Shown here: positions 45,292 through 54,396 of the stretch, piece after piece
Position numbering within the stretch: the first letter of the stretch is position 1
How the letters are laid out: each line of letters opens with the position of its first letter
DNA from: Eutreptiella sp. 'Long Island Sound 2002'
Lineage: Eukaryota > Euglenozoa > Euglenophyceae > Eutreptiales > Eutreptiaceae
DNA: 64,000 nt
Assembly: GCA_964036045.1 (NCBI GenBank)
Contig: OZ038380.1
Span: 119,670,699 to 119,734,698 of the forward strand
Reading direction: 5' to 3'
Translations under genes and position numbers: made by a program
The notes under the pieces: generated by a model
Told to the model about the DNA's origin: nothing
Database searches by the model: none
Seen by the model: the letters and a program-made list of their open reading frames with translations, nothing else

Positions 45292-46547
45292 ATTGCGTAG
45301 GTACGTTGAAGGCCGAGCTTCTGAGCCAACAAAGAGTCGGCCTCTTCGGCGGTCGTTGCAACGACAGGGTTCCGAATTGAGAACGGCTCTCCAACAGGTT
45401 GATCGTCACCGTTCACAAGCGTCATAAGCCACACGTTGTCACCGCTTTGAGAGAGGAGGTGCACACGGTGGTGTCCCCATTCGGCAGAGTGGATAGGGAC
45501 GGACCCGGGTTCTAGTAGGAGCCAACGGGTACGCAAGCTCGTTTCTTCGGTCCGAGTTTTGCGTTTCAACCCACTGCCAATGACTCCTTCCATAGTATCA
45601 TGTGTTGAAGGTGAAGGAACGGATAGGGGCGGAGACGGAGACGATGATGAAACCCCAGGAATCGCACCGGCAGCAGCCATCGTAACTTCAATAGGATTAT
45701 TTGGGTCCGGCAGAGTCACACCCATACGAATGGATACCAGGCGAAGCACCGAGGTATCTTGTGTTTGAACATCTTGAACCTTGGTAACCATGCACGACAA
45801 GTCTTCTTGTTTTGTCCGCAAAGAAATGATTTCACCCGACAGTTTTGTATCCAAGGCTTCAAGGTCCTTTTTCCAAGGCGTAACCGGTGAAGAAGAAGAC
45901 GATGATGTCACGGAAGTACCAAGAGCCCCGAGAGCGTTACCCGACTTTTCCGTGCGCGCACTCGGACCTTGGACACGGGCACATTGCAAAGTAAGGCCTG
46001 TTGCAACGTGTTTCTTCGTAACGTCTTGGAGGGCGGCGGTAGCATTCTCCGCTCCAATCTCCGAACCATAGCCCAACCGGATGCCTTCCTTCGCAGAAAT
46101 AAAGGTAAGAGACATGTATTCCGGGACGGAATCAAGCAACGGTAGATACTTGTCGGCCGAAAGGTCCTCCGAGTGTACTTGGAAGCGGCATCCAAGGATA
46201 GCAACGGGAGCTTCCGAATCCGGTTCTTCACGTTTCGGATATTTTGCCATCCGTGCCTTTCGTGTAGGGAAATAGGTATCCGGATCAAAGGGCTTCGGAC
46301 AATCATCAAACTTATGAGGCCCATGGCAATTGTCACATTTGACGTCCTTTTGTCGCAAAGGGCGATCTCGATACAAATGTTCTGTGGCTTTGCACTTCAG
46401 ACATTTCAAACGTGAAGAGGAACTCTTGGAGCGACCAAGGCCGCGACATTGCTTCTTGGTATGGTTACACGAACCATACCGGTCACACCATTTTGATCCC
46501 GGATATGGCGTCATGTTCTTGTCCGGCGGCGAAGTTATGGTGAGCAT
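45288..46547 (-). CDS. Penelope-like element ORF1, gag-like zinc-knuckle protein
   Basis: 419 aa from ATG 46545-46547 (a second ATG at 46512-46514 is possible; a TGA lies upstream at 46590-46592). The N-terminus has three Cys/His clusters: CDRYGSCNHTKKQC, CLKCKATEHLYRD (last Cys replaced) and CDNCHGPHKFDDC (C-x2-C-x3-H-x4-C). These are likely nucleic-acid-binding knuckles as in retroelement gag proteins. The middle has KKDLEALDTKLSGEIISLRT, a probable coiled coil, followed by a Ser/Pro-rich stretch. The C-terminal 90 residues (LEPGSVPIHSAEWGHHRVHL...) look globular. The stop TGA (45288-45290) overlaps the ORF2 ATG as ATGA, suggesting coupled reinitiation. The frame is fully open, unlike ORF2. 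Gag identity is inferred from zinc knuckles and position. Confidence 0.75.
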   Translation of the reverse strand: MLTITSPPDKNMTPYPGSKWCDRYGSCNHTKKQCRGLGRSKSSSSRLKCLKCKATEHLYRDRPLRQKDVKCDNCHGPHKFDDCPKPFDPDTYFPTRKARMAKYPKREEPDSEAPVAILGCRFQVHSEDLSADKYLPLLDSVPEYMSLTFISAKEGIRLGYGSEIGAENATAALQDVTKKHVATGLTLQCARVQGPSARTEKSGNALGALGTSVTSSSSSSPVTPWKKDLEALDTKLSGEIISLRTKQEDLSCMVTKVQDVQTQDTSVLRLVSIRMGVTLPDPNNPIEVTMAAAGAIPGVSSSSPSPPLSVPSPSTHDTMEGVIGSGLKRKTRTEETSLRTRWLLLEPGSVPIHSAEWGHHRVHLLSQSGDNVWLMTLVNGDDQPVGEPFSIRNPVVATTAEEADSLLAQKLGLQRTYAI

Positions 46548-46676
46548 ATTCTGGCATTTCAAGAATACCCCCCCAAAACAGCCATTTTGTCACACGCACC
46601 TAGTCGTTCCGTGTGCCCATTGGGTATGAAAAAATGAGTTTAGCACCCTGAGAATAGGGGGGGGGGGGTCAAAAGA

Positions 46677-46680
46677 CCAT
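46677..46680. repeat. target-site duplication CCAT, left
   Basis: CCAT directly precedes the 5' LTR (TGAAGC...) and recurs directly after the 3' LTR at 63837-63840. Confidence 0.8.
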
Positions 46681-47086
46681 TGAAGCGGTACCCAGAACCC
46701 CATGGCTAGGTTACGGCATACAACCGGTCTCCGGTCCACTAACCCCATGTACGGAAGGGAAGACGCCCGTTGACGCTCCATTCCGTGTCGTAAAGCCCCG
46801 CATCGGCAACCGATGCACCGCCAGCGGAGATTTGTGTATCAGAATATCAGGAATCAACAGGGTTTTATTTTCATATTGTTTCCGTCAATTTTTACGCTTC
46901 CGTTCTGATACTCACTGTTTTGACTGCTGGCGGTTGGATCGCGACTTTACCGTAACCGCCAGTTTAACTGTTTATAATGGAAATTTTAACGCAATCCGTC
47001 ACAAAGGCTCCAAAGCCTTCAGGAACTGCATGGACGCTTCCGCAATTTTCACATCTTACACTCGCAACCTTAATCCGAATCTTTCA

Positions 47087-47120
47087 GGATGTCGAAATCG
47101 GATTTTCGACTTCGACATCC
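47087..47120. repeat. LTR hairpin 1 (10-bp stem)
   Basis: GGATGTCGAA (47087-47096) pairs perfectly with TTCGACATCC (47111-47120) across 14 bases. It is kept in the 3' LTR at 61276-61309. Confidence 0.9.
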
Positions 47121-47480
47121 CCGCACTTGATTTGACCTCTTTCGAGTGGACCTACGTGCTTCCCTATGCACGAATCAACTTTCCTTTTATCTTGCCCTCC
47201 ATTTGACTCAGAGATATGGGCAAAACAAAGTTGATTCGTGAGGCCACTTGTAAGTGTCATATCTCGTGCCGCTTGCGAGGAACGACAATAGGGAAACGTG
47301 GGATGTATTCACAATACTCCCGACGTAATTTAAGAAGCTTTATATGCCTTGCGTTTCCACACGTGCGCGCTAGTGTAATGAATCATGGTCAAGGGGGTAG
47401 AGTTTGCGTTATAACTCTTTGGCCATGACATTGCGTGCGTTAAGATAACTTTCGAGTGTAGCGCGCAAGTGTTGGTGTTG

Positions 47481-47507
47481 CATAGGAACTCTCCTTGAGT
47501 TCCTATG
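47481..47507. repeat. LTR hairpin 2 (11-bp stem)
   Basis: CATAGGAACTC (47481-47491), loop TCCTT, GAGTTCCTATG (47497-47507), a perfect stem. It is identical in the 3' LTR at 61670-61696. Confidence 0.95.
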
Positions 47508-47614
47508 AGCGATTGACACAAAGTTATGCCCTTGGAGGGGCATGACATATCGTGGTGGGAGCTACCTTTTTGGGCAATATGGAGTATGTGCCTTGTGTTG
47601 TGTTGCGTGCCCAT

Positions 47615-47649
47615 TTGGCGGGTCTATCGCTCCAAGCCAAACCCGCCAA
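47615..47649. repeat. LTR hairpin 3 (9-bp stem)
   Basis: TTGGCGGGT (47615-47623) pairs with ACCCGCCAA (47641-47649) across 17 bases. Also present in the 3' LTR. Confidence 0.9.
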
Positions 47650-49525
47650 TGGACTTCATATTGTGCAAGCTCCTTCTCCATACTCCCTACGATCAATTAC
47701 AAGCCTAACCTTCGTGAAGGGAAGCTTGTGTGGTGATCCCGAAGCGATGCGTTGGGAGCAAGGTGTGTATTTTGCAATTTTCCATATTTTCATGTGCCCA
47801 CTTGGGAAGTAGCGCTCGTAACCTTTCAAGGCGCCCCAAGTGGAGCACATATGTGGGATCGAAGGTCATTGGTGTCAAGTCATTGTGTTTAGAAGGATTA
47901 GCTGATTGCACGATCCAAGCCGAAGATATAATAATATAATTGTGCACCTTTCAAGGCACTTTTGTGTATCTTTGTGCCAATTTTGCCGTTTTTGGCCCGT
48001 CATGATGTCAAGTGGCGACCGTGTATCTCAACGTTGCGCTCAATTGACATCATAACCCAAGTATGTTATGAGGGTACATACTTCGGTCCCCAACATATCT
48101 TGGACCCGGCGAATAACTCCTCTTAGGCTTGGCATACCGTGGCCGCCATGTTGGCGATTTGGGACTATCCCAAATCATGGGCTCACTTGGTGACCCTGCC
48201 ATTCCCAATACCGGAGGAGTTGGGCGACGCCCAAAAGGTATGTTGGACACATATGACTTGATACCAATCCTATGGCACACTCCGGTCCGAATCGGGCATG
48301 TGCCTCATTTGCCCCAACCATGAGTGTGCGCATTTTTGGCCATTTTGAGCAATTTTCCACTTTTGCTGCCCGCCGTGCACTATGTTCTAACCCTCGTGCA
48401 CGCCGGACGCATGGACCAATGGACCATATATGGCATGGGTGTTATGGGTAATGGTCCCCATGGTCCACACACCACGTGGGCGAAGCGGAGCCACCTTCGT
48501 TAAGGCGCTAGCTCAAAGTGAGTGTGGGCAATTTTGCAATTTCGGCATTTGTTGACCCAATTGGGATCATCACCACGCCAAGTAGCATGAAGATCTTTGA
48601 GAGCCAAGGGCATGGCAGTCTCCGTTGGACTCCCGGTGGATCGCGTATGGAATGGCGGATCCGATCTCCAAGCCGGCGTGGAGATATGCTATTGGGAGCA
48701 CACTGAATTTTGGCTCATTTCAAGCAGCCAAAATGACCTGGTTTTGGGACCCCAATTTCCCCCTTCTGTGTGGTCAATTGGCGGCCCCATTTCTCTAAGC
48801 CCATAAGGATCCCGGACCTAAATCCAAATTGTACACTCAGATATGAGTCCTAGGTCCTGCCTCCTACCCTGTGAGCCATTGGCCCTACCTTGGCCGGGCG
48901 AGCCACGCGTGGGAATGACGCCAATTTTGGTGATTTTGGCATCATGACCCCACTTGACTCATCCGTGTTGCCCTGATGCCGGGACCTCAGAGGGAACCAG
49001 GTTGGGTGAGGGCTCCAGGGAGTTCGTACTCTGAGGGCATAGGGTCAGTTGCCTCGTCTCTACCTCTGGCGGGTCCGGACGAGGGGTCAATTTTGGGGAT
49101 TTTTGAGTTAATTTCAGTTTGGGCTGAAACAGCCCATTTTCAGCTACCAACTCCTGAGTGATAATGGCGGGGCCATATCTCTGACTCAGAGAGGAGTTGG
49201 GACCTGCCGTTAAGGGAGCATGGGGAGCTACTGTCGGTTGACCTCGGAGCCCCTTGGTTTCCAGGAACTCGCCTGTGGCCAGGTGAGACACCTCTCCCAT
49301 TAGCAGGGTTTCAGGGTCCGGACTGAGCAGGGCATGGGTTGTGTTTGAGCCCCCGCCCCCACCAGCCACTGAGAGGGTCGGACCTGGGATTGGGATATGA
49401 GTTGGGACTGAGTGTCTATTGTCCTATGATGCCCTTACCCCAGTCCAGTCTTAACCCCATGTGTACATATCCTGATGTGTTGTTGTACCTACCTTTGTTC
49501 CCTCTTTGCAGAGTGGCAAGGATTC

Positions 49526-49536
49526 TGAAACGCTTT
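49526..49536 (+). promoter_or_regulatory. predicted transcript 5' end / self-primer sequence (TGAAACGCTTT)
   Basis: This 11-mer is the exact reverse complement of 49648-49658, the first bases after the LTR. In Tf1-type elements the first 11 nt of the RNA anneal to the primer-binding site. If that holds here, R would begin at 49526 and R plus U5 would be 122 bp. The 3' LTR copy is at 63715-63725. No start site is demonstrated. Confidence 0.55.
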
Positions 49537-49647
49537 GTCACATGACATGAGCGCATTGATGCCCCTGTGAGCGTAGTGCTTTGCCTGCCTGCTCACTTGC
49601 GCGTGTCCCGCAGCGTCCCGTGGCTGGCCCCCCACGGGAACGCGTCA

Positions 49648-49658
49648 AAAGCGTTTCA
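49648..49658 (+). promoter_or_regulatory. putative self-priming primer-binding site (AAAGCGTTTCA)
   Basis: Located immediately downstream of the 5' LTR, where a primer-binding site belongs. It lacks the TGG that would pair with a tRNA CCA end, but is perfectly complementary to an 11-mer 112 bp upstream inside the LTR. Confidence 0.6.
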
Positions 49659-49721
49659 CCGCCGCGGGGTTACCCAGCCCCCGCGTGCCACTCGGGGCCA
49701 CCAACCCCGAGCGGCGCGGCG

Positions 49722-49800
49722 CAGCTCGCAGCTCGCAGCGCAGCGCAGCGTCTCGCAGCGCAGCGCAGCGGCTCGCAGCGCCACTCAGCGACAGCGCCGA
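49722..49800 (+). repeat. GCAGC-rich tandem in the leader
   Basis: Repeats of CTCGCAGCGCAGCGCAGCG with variants fill the middle of the 438-nt leader (49648-50085). The rest of the leader, to the gag start, holds no other feature I recognise. The ORF frame is open upstream of the gag ATG to a GTG at 50044, but I do not use it. Confidence 0.7.
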
Positions 49801-50085
49801 GTTCGTCACGGAGCCCGCAGCGCCGTCCAGAGCATCGCCCTGACCGCGCAGCAACCGTGAAAGAGGTGCACAGACCAGGACTCCTGCATCAGCCCCATCG
49901 GCCGACCCGGAGTCCCATCGGCCGACCAGCAAGGCCGCGTCAACCACCTCCACAACCACCGGCTGACCAGCACCAGCCGCACTTCCAATCCAGTGCTGCA
50001 GCACCCGCCTCAACAACCACAACCAGTTCGTTGAGTTGAACGAGTGCACATCAAGGACCTCAAGACCAACTACGCCCCCGCTGCC

Positions 50086-53000
50086 ATGGTGAATTGGCAG
50101 GAAGCGGGCAGGACGTGGCCGCGGCCCCACCCCCATGCAGCGCAACTGCTGCGTGGGTTGGTATGGGACCAGCACTACCGCCACAGCCACCCCCAGTGCG
50201 AAGGCGGCATGCCCAGGAGCTTCGAGCTCCGCACAGACATCGCCCCCGACCGCCTGCAGGCCGTGGAGGACTGGCTGCGGGCGGAAGGGTACGACTACCG
50301 CCACCAGCAGAGGCGCTGGAGGACGTGGACCCGGCCGGACAGGCCTGGCGAAGGCCTGCGCCCCGACGGGATTGAGGAGGACGAGGAGCCCAATGTGTAC
50401 CCGTCGGGCGCCTCGATCAACGTCTCCTTGTGGGACGTGATCGAGAAGAAGTTCCCGGAACCGGGGAGCGAGCGCAGGCTGCAGGGCAGCAGCAGCGCGT
50501 CTCCGGCGAAGGAGAAGCGGTCCGCCGGGGACAAGAAGCGGGACCGGAAGTGGCGGGAGTACCAGGAGTCCCTGGCCGCCGAAGCCGCCCAAGGCGCCAA
50601 GGGCGGAACCCCAGCCCCCAGTCCCCAACGGGCCAATGGTGGTCACCACCCCGGCCACGCCACCCTTGGTGACTTCATGGAAGTCGCCAAGCAGACCAGG
50701 GCCAAGCCCCGTCAGCTGCTCCTGAGGCCCCAGCAGGCCCCAGCAGGCCCCAGCAGCGACGTGGAGTCCGCCCACCGCGGGAGGATGCCAGCCGACCAGG
50801 CCAGCTCCAGCAGCAGCGCCGCTCCCGCCCAAAGGGACGTGGCGCGCGCCTGTGAGCGCGTCTGTGGGGCGCCCTGCAACCTTCAGGTTGCCCGGCAACG
50901 GGCCACGCAGCAGAACGCTGCCGTGGAGGGCGCCGTCGGCATCGCCCATGAGGAGGCCACCGAGTGGGGCAGAGGCATGGACTACCACGCCTCGAAAGTG
51001 GCAGCCATCGCGGCCGGTCTCACGGCTGCGGCCGCCCATGAGGCAGTGGCTGTCCGGATCAGGGCAACCGACGAGGAAGCCCGCCGGACGCAGGAGGCCA
51101 TTGCCTGCAAGGAGGCCGAGGTGAAGGCGCTGGAAAAGGCGCTTGCCCAAGAGAGGGCAAAGAAGGAGGCGGAGGAAAGGGCCCACACCGAAGCAACGGC
51201 TAAGGCCCAGGAGGACGCCGCCAAGAAGGAAGCCATCGAGGCCGCGCGACGGAAGGTCGCTGAGGAGAAGGCCAAGACGGAGGCGGAGCTGGCAGCGTTG
51301 GAAGCGCAGAAGGCGCAGCTGCAGCAGGCCCGGGAAGCCGAGGCGGCTCGTGCTCGGGAGGAAGCCGAAGCGCGAGCTGCCGCAGCCACCGCCGCCGCAA
51401 TGGAGGAGGCAGAGGCCAAACTCCGCCGCGAGACTCCCCCGGGAGCATCACGAGTGGAGACCCTTCGAAAGCTTTTCGAAGGGGACGCCTCCTCCAGGAT
51501 GGCGCTGGATGAGGCCGACACGGGCAGCAGTGGGAGCAGTGGCACCACCGCCCGTCGACGGAGGAAGGGCAAGGGGAAGACCCCCGAGAGGCCGCGGAGG
51601 CCAGCGGGTGGGCACCCCCACGACAGTGACCCCTTCTTCACCGCCAGTGACGGGGATGAACGAGGCCGTGGACATCGCCAAGTGGTGGCTTGGACGGGCG
51701 GAGGCGGCGGAGACGTCCCCATGGAACCGGAAGGTGAGGATGAGGATCTCCCTCCTCCCTACCGGAGCTCGGAGTCCTCCGTGACCGAGACGCCCAGGTG
51801 GGGCGACATGGACGAGGATGACGACATGGACTTCGGCATCACGAGGAAGCGCCCATCCTCGGACCCACCGAGGCGACCCGGCGGAGACCCACCGGGACCC
51901 CCTGGCGGAGGACCATCAGGACCCCCTGGAGGACGCCCACCAAGTGGACCCCCTGGAGGCGGACCACCGGGCGGGGGAGGACCCCCTGGACCGGGCGGAC
52001 CCGGCGGAGGCCCTCCTGGAGGACCCCCTGGGGACCCCGACGACCCACCAGGGAACGGCGACCCGGATACCACCTGGCGGTGGATTGTCTACCTCCGCAG
52101 GAGAGTCCAGTTGCTCGAGCTGGAGGTAGACACGGGCAAGGGCGAGATGGCTCGCATCTCCAGGGTCGCCGCGCGCGCGCAGAAGGAGCTGGACATCGCC
52201 AGGGCCGAGACCAAGTCGCTGACCAACGTCGTCAGCGGCCTGCAGGAGAGGCTGGACGCGCTGGAAGCCCGTGGGAGCGTCGGCAGCGACCATCCACCCC
52301 TGGAGTCTGGCTCGTCGGACGACGGCTGGGGACCCGGACCAGGTCCAGGCAGACCCCACGCCCCCGGCGGAGCCCCCAGGGGTCGCCCCAGCGCCAGTGC
52401 CCCCTCTCTCACCGCCCCCTCTCACCACAGCGCGGGCCGCCGCAACGAGCGCGTGCCGCCCGGCAGGGGCAGTGAGGAATGGCGTGATGAGTGGCTCAGA
52501 GGGGAGTACCGCAACCGCCGTGCTCCACCGCGGACGCCTGTACGCCCCCGACGCCCGGCACCAGCCCCGGTGCCAATCCCAATGGCTGGAGGACGTTATG
52601 GTGGACTCAGGGACGAGGTCCCCAGAGGAGACGTGGAGTGGGATGTCGGTGAAGGTGAGGACCTGGATCTGGACCTGGAGGAGTTCGACATCAGCCCGCC
52701 GCGTGGTGTACGACGGGAGGCCGCTGAACTCAGCCGCCGGCGCCGTGATGAGGATGCGTACATGGAAGCAGTACGGCGTGAACATTTTGGTTCAGCGTAC
52801 GTGGAGGAACCGCGGCGTAGCCACAGGGGTTCCATGGAGGAGATGGACGTGGCGGCCGTGGGAGTCCGTGGGCGAGGCGGATGGGAACCTCGGTCGACCT
52901 CGCGGCCGGCGTTCATGGTCTCTAAGGCCGCGGACGCCGCCGTGTGGGAACACTTGAAGGACATCAAGCCCCCCATGTACGATGGCAACCCCCTCAACCT

Positions 53001-54396
53001 CGACCTCTTCTTGGAGAAGCTGGACGATTGGGGGCTGACCGCCACTGAAGACCTGCCTCCCGCGGATGCGGAGAGATACGTCTTCAAACGGTTCAGGTAC
53101 CGCCTGCCGGAAGTGCTCGGCGAGCTATACTTCGTGGCGACCAAGGAGGGGAGAATCAAGACCCTCAAGGAAGCCAAGAAGTGGCTCAACGAGCAGGAGC
53201 GGGTGGACGCTCCGCAGGTGGCTGCCAAGCGCTGGAAGTCCATCAAGCTTGAGCATGATGGACGGGAGATCCGCCTACAAGATTGGCGGGACTTCCGAGG
53301 GAAATACACCCTCTTCCGCCGCAACGTGGAGGATTGGAACGAGGGTGACGAGCAGGCTCGCCTGCTCTCCATGCTGCCGGAGCCATGGATCAAGAGGGTC
53401 ACCAAGGAGGAATCCAAGCGGGCCAAGTCCAACCACACGGTCAAGATGATCCTCCCCAAGGAGTATCATACGAACGTGGTGGCTTGGGCGAAGAAGCACG
53501 TGGCCCGGGATGTCAAACGGCACTCCCTGCGGAACGCACTCCTCATCACCGTCTCGGGCGATCGCGAGAAGACCGCGATGTGGCGCCTTGACGAGTGTGC
53601 GTTGAGCGGCCAGACCATCCGTCTGCAGCCCATCCCGGCGCGGATGAGCTGCGACGAGATCCTGGAGTGGGTTGGCGAGGAAGTACTCAAGGAGTACCGA
53701 AACCTCCACCACACCCGCGGGTTGGGGCCCGGCGACCGCGACGTCAACTACGTTGGCGAGGGATCCGGCGGGGAAGCTGCCATGGACCCAGCGGGAGCCG
53801 GCGGCGATGAGACTCTCGTCGACGATGACGACGACGATGAGCCCGCCGAGGTGGCCATTTGTGCCTTCGTGGCCAAAAACCTGAGCGCGGGGAGCAAACC
53901 GAGAAACTGGAAGCCCCTGCAGCAGGGTTGGAGGAAGCAGGAGAAGAGGGACCCTCGCCGCATTGGCGACCCTCCGCTGTCCTTTGGGGAGTTCATACGA
54001 GCTCACCCTCAGGGCTGTTTCGTGTGTTATGGGAGGAAGCGAGGCTTCAACCATGACCACCGAACATGCCCTGTCCACAAGGCCGACACGGAGGCTTACA
54101 AGAAGGCGCACGGGTCGAAGAAGCGTGCGCCCGCGGGTATCCGGGAAGCCAAGGTGGAGGTGGACAGGGACGAGCTCTCCAAGCTGGTGTCGCAGGGGAC
54201 CGAGTTGGCCAAGGAGATCCAGGAGATCAAGAGGAACTGGGTCCCCAGGTCGGACAACAAGAACAAGGAGAACAACCAGAACAACCAGAACAAGGACAAG
54301 GACAAGAAGCCTACTCGTAGTGAAAGGAGGAAGAAGGGCGTCAACGACGTTGAGGCTGAGGAGAACACCCCCTCTTCCACAACCGACGCCCCCTAG
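50086..54396 (+). CDS. gag: gag polyprotein, 1,436 aa, unusually long
   Basis: Start chosen at ATG 50086, in a strong GCCATGG context; stop TAG 54394-54396. About residues 305-450 are an Ala/Glu/Lys-rich coiled coil (EEARRTQEAIACKEAEVKAL). PPPY at 556-559 is a late-domain-type motif. Residues about 592-655 are PGG/GPP repeats. A second helical segment (WRWIVYLRRRVQLLELEVDT...) follows. The capsid-like part is about 944-1172, with IKPPMYDGNPLNLDLFLEKL and later RLLSMLPEPWIKRV, as in retrotransposon gag proteins. A zinc knuckle variant C1311-x2-C1314-x8-H1323-x4-C1328 is followed by a Lys/Asn-rich tail. Typical Ty3 gag is about 300-500 aa, so the first ~940 residues are an extension. The protein assembles the particle and packages the RNA. 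Confidence 0.92.
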   Translation: MVNWQEAGRTWPRPHPHAAQLLRGLVWDQHYRHSHPQCEGGMPRSFELRTDIAPDRLQAVEDWLRAEGYDYRHQQRRWRTWTRPDRPGEGLRPDGIEEDEEPNVYPSGASINVSLWDVIEKKFPEPGSERRLQGSSSASPAKEKRSAGDKKRDRKWREYQESLAAEAAQGAKGGTPAPSPQRANGGHHPGHATLGDFMEVAKQTRAKPRQLLLRPQQAPAGPSSDVESAHRGRMPADQASSSSSAAPAQRDVARACERVCGAPCNLQVARQRATQQNAAVEGAVGIAHEEATEWGRGMDYHASKVAAIAAGLTAAAAHEAVAVRIRATDEEARRTQEAIACKEAEVKALEKALAQERAKKEAEERAHTEATAKAQEDAAKKEAIEAARRKVAEEKAKTEAELAALEAQKAQLQQAREAEAARAREEAEARAAAATAAAMEEAEAKLRRETPPGASRVETLRKLFEGDASSRMALDEADTGSSGSSGTTARRRRKGKGKTPERPRRPAGGHPHDSDPFFTASDGDERGRGHRQVVAWTGGGGGDVPMEPEGEDEDLPPPYRSSESSVTETPRWGDMDEDDDMDFGITRKRPSSDPPRRPGGDPPGPPGGGPSGPPGGRPPSGPPGGGPPGGGGPPGPGGPGGGPPGGPPGDPDDPPGNGDPDTTWRWIVYLRRRVQLLELEVDTGKGEMARISRVAARAQKELDIARAETKSLTNVVSGLQERLDALEARGSVGSDHPPLESGSSDDGWGPGPGPGRPHAPGGAPRGRPSASAPSLTAPSHHSAGRRNERVPPGRGSEEWRDEWLRGEYRNRRAPPRTPVRPRRPAPAPVPIPMAGGRYGGLRDEVPRGDVEWDVGEGEDLDLDLEEFDISPPRGVRREAAELSRRRRDEDAYMEAVRREHFGSAYVEEPRRSHRGSMEEMDVAAVGVRGRGGWEPRSTSRPAFMVSKAADAAVWEHLKDIKPPMYDGNPLNLDLFLEKLDDWGLTATEDLPPADAERYVFKRFRYRLPEVLGELYFVATKEGRIKTLKEAKKWLNEQERVDAPQVAAKRWKSIKLEHDGREIRLQDWRDFRGKYTLFRRNVEDWNEGDEQARLLSMLPEPWIKRVTKEESKRAKSNHTVKMILPKEYHTNVVAWAKKHVARDVKRHSLRNALLITVSGDREKTAMWRLDECALSGQTIRLQPIPARMSCDEILEWVGEEVLKEYRNLHHTRGLGPGDRDVNYVGEGSGGEAAMDPAGAGGDETLVDDDDDDEPAEVAICAFVAKNLSAGSKPRNWKPLQQGWRKQEKRDPRRIGDPPLSFGEFIRAHPQGCFVCYGRKRGFNHDHRTCPVHKADTEAYKKAHGSKKRAPAGIREAKVEVDRDELSKLVSQGTELAKEIQEIKRNWVPRSDNKNKENNQNNQNKDKDKKPTRSERRKKGVNDVEAEENTPSSTTDAP

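Larger units (their letters stand above)
40447..46676 (-). mobile_element. Penelope-like retroelement with gag-like ORF1
   Basis: On the minus strand, a zinc-knuckle ORF1 (45288-46547) is followed by an ORF2 (40691-45291) with GIY-YIG and RT domains. The outer limits are not sequence-defined: the left edge is set by the end of the preceding remnant and the right edge by the LTR element at 46681. Domain order (GIY-YIG before RT) matches the permuted Penelope-like clade described from green algae and invertebrates (Chlamys/Naiad type). ORF1 is intact and ORF2 is broken. The 244 bp between the ORF2 stop and 40447 would be 3' untranslated. Confidence 0.75.
46681..49647 (+). repeat. 5' LTR, 2,967 bp
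   Basis: Boundaries are set by loss of homology with the 3' LTR on both sides: TGAAGCGGTACCC at the start, GGGAACGCGTCA at the end. No net indel separates the two LTRs. It has no ORF longer than about 140 codons and no protein motif. The length is far above the few hundred bases usual for Ty3/gypsy LTRs. Three strong inverted repeats lie in its first 1 kb. A polypyrimidine stretch with TTTGCAG at 49492-49511 looks like a 3' splice site. Confidence 0.97.

Noticed and set aside
46657-46680. Five-base target duplication (ACCAT) for the chromovirus.
   Set aside because: Both LTRs end in GTCA, so the A belongs to the LTR; the defensible duplication is the 4-base CCAT.
49645-51186. 513-codon minus frame opposite gag, and a 379-codon minus frame at 53275-54414.
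   Set aside because: Shadow frames in GC-rich gag; the + frame has the gag domains.
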